The position numbers and the translations under genes were made by a program. Shown piece by piece: positions 7,149 through 11,105 of a stretch of 11,105 nucleotides of DNA. The number at the start of each line of letters is the position of its first letter. Position 1 is the first letter of the stretch. Origin of the DNA: Bacteroidota bacterium (lineage in GTDB: Bacteria; Bacteroidota; Rhodothermia; Rhodothermales; UBA10348); assembly GCA_004356265.1 (NCBI GenBank), contig SMXK01000063.1, positions 1 to 11,105 on the forward strand, in the 5' to 3' direction. Below the pieces are notes generated by a model. The model was given only the letters and a program-made list of their open reading frames with translations. It made no database searches and was not told the origin of the DNA.

Positions 7149-7730
7149 TCAAGGGACAATCACCACGTCGCCACGTTTCAGCAATATATTTTGCCCGAGC
7201 GATCGGCCTTCAGACACCTCCGTGTAGTCAAAATCAATTGCACGTTGGATACCGTTCTCTCGTCTGAGGATTCGAATTTTCTTAAGCGATGCGAACGGCG
7301 TTGTGCCACCAGCCAATGAAAGCGCCTGAATCACGTCAACGACCGGATTCATCACAAACGCACCCGGACGGGCGACTTGGCCAATGACATAAATCTGATT
7401 GCCGCGAACATCCGTCACTGCCACCGTAAGTACAACTTCCGGGATGAAGCGTAGCAAGCGGGAGATGACTTCTGCTTCGATATCTTCAGCTGTTCGGCCG
7501 CTAGCCTGAATATTGCCGGCAAGTGGAAAAGAAAATGCGCCATCAGGCCGAACCAAAACGGTCCGTTGCAGATCCGGCTCTTTCCACACAGATATTTCCA
7601 ATTGGTCGCCTGCGTTGATCAGATATCTGGAGGGCTGGGCACTGTCCGCCTCCTGTGCCGGTACGGATACGGGAGTTATTGTGACAAACAGGCCGAAAAC
7701 CACTGATATGTAAGCATTACGCAAGTTCAT
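7149..7730 (-). CDS. Wza-type polysaccharide export protein (Poly_export plus SLBB)
   Basis: This 193-residue secreted protein has a signal peptide ending near PVSVPAQEA (about 20-28), with no lipobox cysteine, so it should be cut by signal peptidase I. The Poly_export domain follows with YLINAGDQLEISVWKEPDL (36-54) and the RPDGAFSFPLAG strand pair (61-72). An SLBB-type domain begins at YVIGQVARPGAF (114-125), and the chain ends with LKRGDVVIVP. It is about half the length of E. coli Wza and lacks that protein's C-terminal transmembrane helix region. Short forms like this are common in EPS loci that pair with a GumC-type co-polymerase. It is the first gene of a three-gene minus-strand operon (export protein, co-polymerase, kinase). 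The ATG at 7730 is preceded only by a weak GGAT. Confidence 0.93.
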   Translation of the reverse strand: MNLRNAYISVVFGLFVTITPVSVPAQEADSAQPSRYLINAGDQLEISVWKEPDLQRTVLVRPDGAFSFPLAGNIQASGRTAEDIEAEVISRLLRFIPEVVLTVAVTDVRGNQIYVIGQVARPGAFVMNPVVDVIQALSLAGGTTPFASLKKIRILRRENGIQRAIDFDYTEVSEGRSLGQNILLKRGDVVIVP

Positions 7731-7801
7731 GATCCAAATAGGCAGTTCTAGGTCGGCAAAGCTAGCAGAATTTCGCTTCGCGCAGCAAATTTTCTGGTCA
7801 G

Positions 7802-7830
7802 ATTATGTCGTCAGGGAGGGGTTGTTGGAA
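7802..7830 (-). promoter_or_regulatory. Possible sigma-70 promoter of the export operon
   Basis: On the minus strand TTCCAA (7830-7825), a 17-base spacer and CATAAT (7807-7802) give a weak -35 and a good -10 match, about 70 bases upstream of the export-protein start. The spacing and the -10 match are the support; the -35 matches only three of six consensus bases. Confidence 0.3.
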
Positions 7831-7870
7831 GTTTGCCAAGCTTGAGGTGCTTACTTACGAATTCTCTTGT

Positions 7871-7880
7871 ATTGTACAAT
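7871..7880. promoter_or_regulatory. Perfect palindrome ATTGTACAAT in the divergent intergenic region
   Basis: The ten-base palindrome lies between the export operon and the sulfotransferase gene (intergenic 7731-7963). It contains TACAAT, a good -10 match, on both strands. For the plus strand TTACTT at 7851-7856 would be a weak -35 at 18 bases. It may be a promoter, an operator or both. The rest of the 233-base gap shows nothing else I can name. Confidence 0.3.
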
Positions 7881-7963
7881 TTCCTGAAATTGGCCGCTTT
7901 TCGTGGCATTCGAATTGTTGATGAATAACCGCGCCAACCAGCCGTATACGCGGGTACTGCTAA

Positions 7964-8896
7964 ATGAACAAGCCAAATTTTTTCATTGTGGGGAAGCCGA
8001 AGTCCGGCACTACCGCGTTGCACGTAATGCTAAACCAGCACCCCGAAATTTTCATGAGTCCATTCAAGGAGCCGAACCACTTTAACCGAGAGCACGTGGA
8101 GGAAGCGGAGCGACGTGATGGTGGGTATAGAGGGCTACCTTATAAGGACCTGAATAAATACCTTGAGTTGTTCGAGGCCGCACACACACAGAAAATTATT
8201 GGGGAGGCGAGTCCAGCCTATATGGATTCTCGCGTTGCCGCGTCCGAGATAGCGAAATTCAATCCAGAGGCAAAGATTCTGATGGTCCTGCGTGAACCCG
8301 TAAGTTTCATTCGATCCTTACATAGCCAAATGTTGCGCTCAGGCAACGAAATCGAAAGCAGCCTAAGAAAGGCTTTGCTGCTCGAAGAAGCAAGAAAGCG
8401 TGGGGAAGAAATTCCAAAATTCACCTCTAATCCAGCGAACCTTTTCTATGTGAAGCGGGCGTATTATTGTGAGCAAGTGACAAGGTATCTCGATGTTTTC
8501 GATCCATCGCAAGTGAAAGTAGTCATATACGAGGATCTTCGGGAAGATAATAGAGCGGTTCTCAAGACCATCCTGGAATTTCTCGGTGTTGACGCCGAAT
8601 TCAGCTTGAAACCAGTGAATGTGAATGTGCGCGAGGACGTTCGCTTCGCAAAATTGGCATCCTGGCTTATCCATCATGGCGAGCGCAAAGTGGGCGCCTT
8701 CAAGGAGCGGGCACCCAATTGGCTCCTGACACCGGTTCGAGCAATACTTCGACCCGTGATTTTTAAGAAGGCTCGTCATGAGCCATTGGATCCACAATTG
8801 CGCGCCGAACTCAGGTCGAAACTCAGGCCCGACGTTGAGAGGCTGGGGCGGGTTCTCGGCATTGATCTGATAGACAAGTGGGACTTTGGGAAATAA
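7964..8896 (+). CDS. PAPS-dependent sulfotransferase
   Basis: This 310-residue protein is a member of the P-loop-like sulfotransferase family, which moves sulfate from PAPS to a hydroxyl or amine of a sugar, lipid or other small acceptor. The 5'-phosphosulfate loop is FFIVGKPKSGTTALH (6-20), and the 3'-phosphate site is MVLREPVSFIRSLHSQMLRSG (107-127, R110 and S118). EPNHF near 36-40 and GEASPAYM (80-87) match the acceptor side of heparan-type bacterial homologues. There is no signal peptide, so it should act in the cytoplasm. The ATG at 7964 is the first start after an in-frame TAA at 7961-7963; the Shine-Dalgarno match is weak. It is divergent from the export operon and 78 bases before larC on the same strand, so it could act on the glycan or belong to the lar transcript. 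The acceptor is unknown. Confidence 0.9.
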   Translation: MNKPNFFIVGKPKSGTTALHVMLNQHPEIFMSPFKEPNHFNREHVEEAERRDGGYRGLPYKDLNKYLELFEAAHTQKIIGEASPAYMDSRVAASEIAKFNPEAKILMVLREPVSFIRSLHSQMLRSGNEIESSLRKALLLEEARKRGEEIPKFTSNPANLFYVKRAYYCEQVTRYLDVFDPSQVKVVIYEDLREDNRAVLKTILEFLGVDAEFSLKPVNVNVREDVRFAKLASWLIHHGERKVGAFKERAPNWLLTPVRAILRPVIFKKARHEPLDPQLRAELRSKLRPDVERLGRVLGIDLIDKWDFGK

Positions 8897-8974
8897 ACAG
8901 CGCGAAAATCATCTGCGATGATGCAGAATACTTGCCGTTTCCTGGTCACCGAAAAGAGGACCTTAACCGCGAAA

Positions 8975-10198
8975 ATGCATATACAACTCGATACTCTTGG
9001 AGGTATCGCCGGCGACATGTTCATCGCGGCGATTTTGGATGCCTGGCCTGAATATACCGATGATACATTGGCGAGCATCAGGTCTGCCGGTATATCAACC
9101 GACTGGCAAATTTCGGTGCCCGAATTTCAGGACGGTGTTTTCCGCGGGAAACGCTTTTTGATTAGTGAGCCGCGGAGAAGCAATCCGTCGCACCATCATC
9201 GCTACGAGGACATCGTCGATCGATTATGTCGATCACCACTGGATTCCAGCGTCTGTAAGCGGGCAATCGAAATCCTGGAGTTGCTCGCCGAAGCCGAGGC
9301 AGACGTGCACGGAGTTGCTATCAAGGACGTCACCTTTCACGAATTGGGTGCATGGGATTCCATCGGTGACGTCGTAGGGGCTGCCTACTTGATTGAGACC
9401 ATTGCACCTGCATCGTGGTCGCTAGGGCCCGTACCAATAGGGGGAGGTCGTATTAAGACCGCACACGGTCCGATGCCTGTGCCGGCACCGGCGACGGCCC
9501 GGCTATTGCGGGGTTTCACGATGATTGACGATGGTATCCAGGGTGAGCGAGTGACTCCGACCGGGGCAGCAATACTGAGATACCTGGCGCAGAAATTGGG
9601 CATGCCTCAATCTATGCATCCTATGCCGATCAAACTGTGCCGGATCGGTACGGGATTCGGGACCAGGACTCTCCCTGGTATTAGCAACATTTGCCGAGTC
9701 CTGGCATTCGAATGCGCGACCGATGCGCGCATAGATGATCAAATCGGAGTGATTAATTTCGAAATCGATGATCAGACTGCAGAAGATCTAGCTCTTGGGA
9801 TAGACGCGCTGCGCGACTGCGACGGCGTCCTGGACGTGCTGCAGATGCCGGCGGTCGGCAAAAAGGGGCGGATGATTTTTCACGTACAAGTACTTTGCCA
9901 GCTGGACGTGTTAGATCAGATTATTGATATTTGCTTTCTGCAGACGACGACGATCGGACTGCGTTGGAGAGTGACCGCGCGGGCCATCTTGGAGCGTGAT
10001 GTTGTTCACAGCCGCACTGATAGTGGTTCGGTTGCCGTAAAGCGGGTCATACGACCGGATGGCACACTTTCCGCAAAAGCTGATGCTGATAGCATGCGAG
10101 AATGTGGCGGTTTCGCGCAGCGCAAGAAATCACGCAGTATCGCTGAACAAACGGCGTTGCGGGTGGGTAGATCAGGTGAAAAATGTCGCAGCAAATAG
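8975..10198 (+). CDS. larC: LarC, nickel insertion enzyme of nickel-pincer nucleotide cofactor synthesis
   Basis: The 407-residue protein catalyses the last step of NPN cofactor synthesis: CTP-dependent insertion of nickel into pyridinium-3,5-bisthiocarboxylic acid mononucleotide. Motifs include LDTLGGIAGDMF (5-16), a short His-rich SHHHR (72-76), FHELGAWDSIGDVVG (121-135), GPVPIGGGRIKTAHGPMPVP (151-170), ERVTPTGAAIL (191-201) and GTGFGTRTLPG (225-235). The LarC2 part follows with INFEIDDQTAEDLA (260-273), VLDVLQMPAVGKKGR (285-299) and TTTIGLRWRV (324-333). In Lactobacillus plantarum larC is read through a frameshift; here both halves are one open frame. I chose the ATG at 8975 because family members begin at this MHIxLD; an ATG at 8918 would add 19 residues of no recognisable similarity. 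AGAGGA (8955-8960) lies 14 bases upstream, rather far. It overlaps larE by 16 bases. Confidence 0.93.
   Translation: MHIQLDTLGGIAGDMFIAAILDAWPEYTDDTLASIRSAGISTDWQISVPEFQDGVFRGKRFLISEPRRSNPSHHHRYEDIVDRLCRSPLDSSVCKRAIEILELLAEAEADVHGVAIKDVTFHELGAWDSIGDVVGAAYLIETIAPASWSLGPVPIGGGRIKTAHGPMPVPAPATARLLRGFTMIDDGIQGERVTPTGAAILRYLAQKLGMPQSMHPMPIKLCRIGTGFGTRTLPGISNICRVLAFECATDARIDDQIGVINFEIDDQTAEDLALGIDALRDCDGVLDVLQMPAVGKKGRMIFHVQVLCQLDVLDQIIDICFLQTTTIGLRWRVTARAILERDVVHSRTDSGSVAVKRVIRPDGTLSAKADADSMRECGGFAQRKKSRSIAEQTALRVGRSGEKCRSK
10174..10179 (+). promoter_or_regulatory. Ribosome binding site of larE inside larC
   Basis: AGGTGA precedes the larE ATG (10183) by three bases and lies within the last codons of larC. 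It supports the overlapping start and suggests translational coupling. Confidence 0.55.
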
Positions 10199-10995
10199 AA
10201 ATCAAAATCGCCGGACTCAATGAAATTTTGCGGGCGGTGGAACGTGTCTCCATCGCCGTAAGTGGTGGTGTTGATAGTATGACACTCGCGTACGCTGCTC
10301 ATCGTCAGCTCGGCAAAGACGCGGCAATGTTCCACGCAATATCCCCCGCTGTGCCTCCCGAGGCGACGGAACGGGTTCGCCGCTATGCCGAAGCGTATGG
10401 TTGGACCCTGAAAATAATCGACGCGGGTGAATTTTCTGATGAGGAATACCTGGCAAACCCTGTGAATCGCTGCTACTTCTGCAAATTTAATCTGTATGGT
10501 GCGATCAGATCACAAAGTCAGAACTGCATATTGTCCGGGACGAACCTTGATGACCTTGCTGATTATCGCCCCGGCCTACAAGCAGCGGAGTCGTTTGGCG
10601 TCCGACATCCCTATGTTGAATGTCGAATCGACAAGGCGATGGTGCGGGAGATTGCCAAGACATTTGAATTAGATGATGTATACGAATTGCCAGCGTCCCC
10701 GTGTCTTTCAAGCCGGATCGAAACAGGTATTCGGGTTGATGCGCTGAAGCTTCGTCTGGTCCATGCGATCGAGCAGTGTGTTCGCGAAAAGTTGCTTGCG
10801 GCGACAGTTCGTTGTCGGGTTCGTCGCAATGGTTTGGTTATCGAGCTTGATAAAGACGTGTATGAAAAGTTTTTGGCTGGAGGAATGGGTTTGTTGCGCA
10901 ATGAACTTGGACAGATCGGCGTGGATCATGGGTACATCGGGAGCGTCGATTTCGCTATTTACAAAATGGGCAGTGCCTTCCTGCGTGACCAATGA
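10183..10995 (+). CDS. larE: LarE, ATP-dependent sulfur transferase of nickel-pincer nucleotide synthesis
   Basis: This 270-residue protein of the adenine-nucleotide alpha-hydrolase (PP-loop) family adenylates the biscarboxylated pyridinium nucleotide and converts its carboxylates to thiocarboxylates. The PP-loop is AVSGGVDSM (25-33). NRCYFCKFNLY (95-105), SGTNLDDLADYRPG (118-131) and ELPASPCLSSRI (168-179) are family signatures. C174 corresponds to the cysteine that gives up its sulfur in L. plantarum LarE. The extra CxxC pair (C97, C100) together with C174 matches the three-cysteine pattern reported for iron-sulfur-cluster LarE proteins, which would be catalytic rather than single-turnover; this assignment is by motif only. 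larC overlaps the start by 16 bases and larB overlaps the stop as ATGA, so the three are one tightly coupled operon. The start is fixed by AGGTGA three bases upstream. Confidence 0.93.
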   Translation: MSQQIEIKIAGLNEILRAVERVSIAVSGGVDSMTLAYAAHRQLGKDAAMFHAISPAVPPEATERVRRYAEAYGWTLKIIDAGEFSDEEYLANPVNRCYFCKFNLYGAIRSQSQNCILSGTNLDDLADYRPGLQAAESFGVRHPYVECRIDKAMVREIAKTFELDDVYELPASPCLSSRIETGIRVDALKLRLVHAIEQCVREKLLAATVRCRVRRNGLVIELDKDVYEKFLAGGMGLLRNELGQIGVDHGYIGSVDFAIYKMGSAFLRDQ

Positions 10996-11105
10996 CGAAA
11001 AGGGAGGTACAAATCGATTTTGAGCGGCAGGCCCGTATTGGCCTGAGTGAAGCTGTGTTCTGTGAAGGAAAGTCGCCCGCCCAGATCGAATACATTGTTT
11101 CGCTA
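10992..11105 (+). CDS. larB: LarB, pyridinium-3,5-biscarboxylate mononucleotide synthase, N-terminal fragment (3' end outside window)
   Basis: The first 38 codons are present and open to the window edge. The sequence VQIDFERQARIGLSEAVFCE followed by GKSPAQIEYIV is the N-terminal signature of LarB, where most members read DxxRxxRxGxxEVVxxxGKxxxQ. LarB carboxylates and hydrolyses nicotinic acid adenine dinucleotide to start NPN synthesis; its PurE-like catalytic domain lies beyond the window. The ATG shares ATGA with the larE stop. No ribosome site is obvious before it, consistent with coupled reinitiation. A strong AGGGAGGT sequence occurs just inside the gene (11001-11008) but no in-frame start codon follows it in the visible part. 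Confidence 0.85.
   Translation, partial: MTKREVQIDFERQARIGLSEAVFCEGKSPAQIEYIVSL

Noticed and set aside
7139..7159. TTG start for the co-polymerase that would overlap the export gene
   Set aside because: Possible, but an ATG seven codons later fits as well and the added residues precede the membrane-anchor region without known similarity; kept as an alternative only.
8908..8927. Overlapping small hairpins between the sulfotransferase and larC: ATCATC-TGC-GATGAT and TCTGC-GATGAT-GCAGA
   Set aside because: The two are mutually exclusive, which hints at a switch, but the stems are only 5-6 bp, there is no U-run, and nothing matches a known riboswitch or attenuator.
8918..8974. N-terminal extension of LarC from the ATG at 8918
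   Set aside because: The 19 added residues look unlike LarC, and family proteins start at the MHIxLDxxGGIAGDMF motif, which begins at 8975.

Overview
The window looks like a piece of a Gram-negative, probably gammaproteobacterial, exopolysaccharide or surface-glycan locus joined to a cofactor-biosynthesis operon. The Gram-negative call rests on an outer-membrane Wza-type export protein with a signal peptide, a GumC/Wzz-type co-polymerase and a separate BY-kinase. No rRNA, tRNA, transposase or CRISPR is visible, and the genus cannot be read from the sequence.

Layout: (1) 1-216, + strand, the 3' end of a SAM-dependent methyltransferase. (2) 250-2977, - strand, a translationally coupled pair: a Gfo/Idh/MocA oxidoreductase, then a two-domain protein with an unrecognised N-terminal TIM-barrel-like domain fused to a WecG/TagA/CpsF (GT26) glycosyltransferase. 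(3) 3272-4501, + strand, a WecA/MraY-family polyprenyl-phosphate sugar-1-phosphate transferase with an unusual Arg-rich DRR-repeat tail. (4) 4511-7730, - strand, the operon wza-like export protein, then the chain-length co-polymerase, then the tyrosine kinase, followed directly by what looks like the severed C-terminus of a polysaccharide flippase. (5) 7964-8896, + strand, a PAPS-dependent sulfotransferase. (6) 8975-11105, + strand, overlapping larC, larE and larB (cut by the window end), which make the nickel-pincer nucleotide (NPN) cofactor of lactate-racemase-type enzymes.

How the genes may fit together: the WecA-like enzyme would start a glycan on undecaprenyl phosphate, and the WecG-like domain could add the second sugar. 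The Gfo/Idh protein and the TIM-barrel domain may prepare or modify an unusual sugar. Wza, the co-polymerase and the kinase would control polymer length and export, and the methyltransferase and sulfotransferase could decorate the product. The lar genes imply that an NPN-dependent LarA-family racemase or epimerase exists in this cell, perhaps encoded just beyond the right edge. Whether it serves the glycan pathway is the most interesting open question here. A flippase remnant and an incomplete set of lar genes suggest the locus has been rearranged or assembled from modules.
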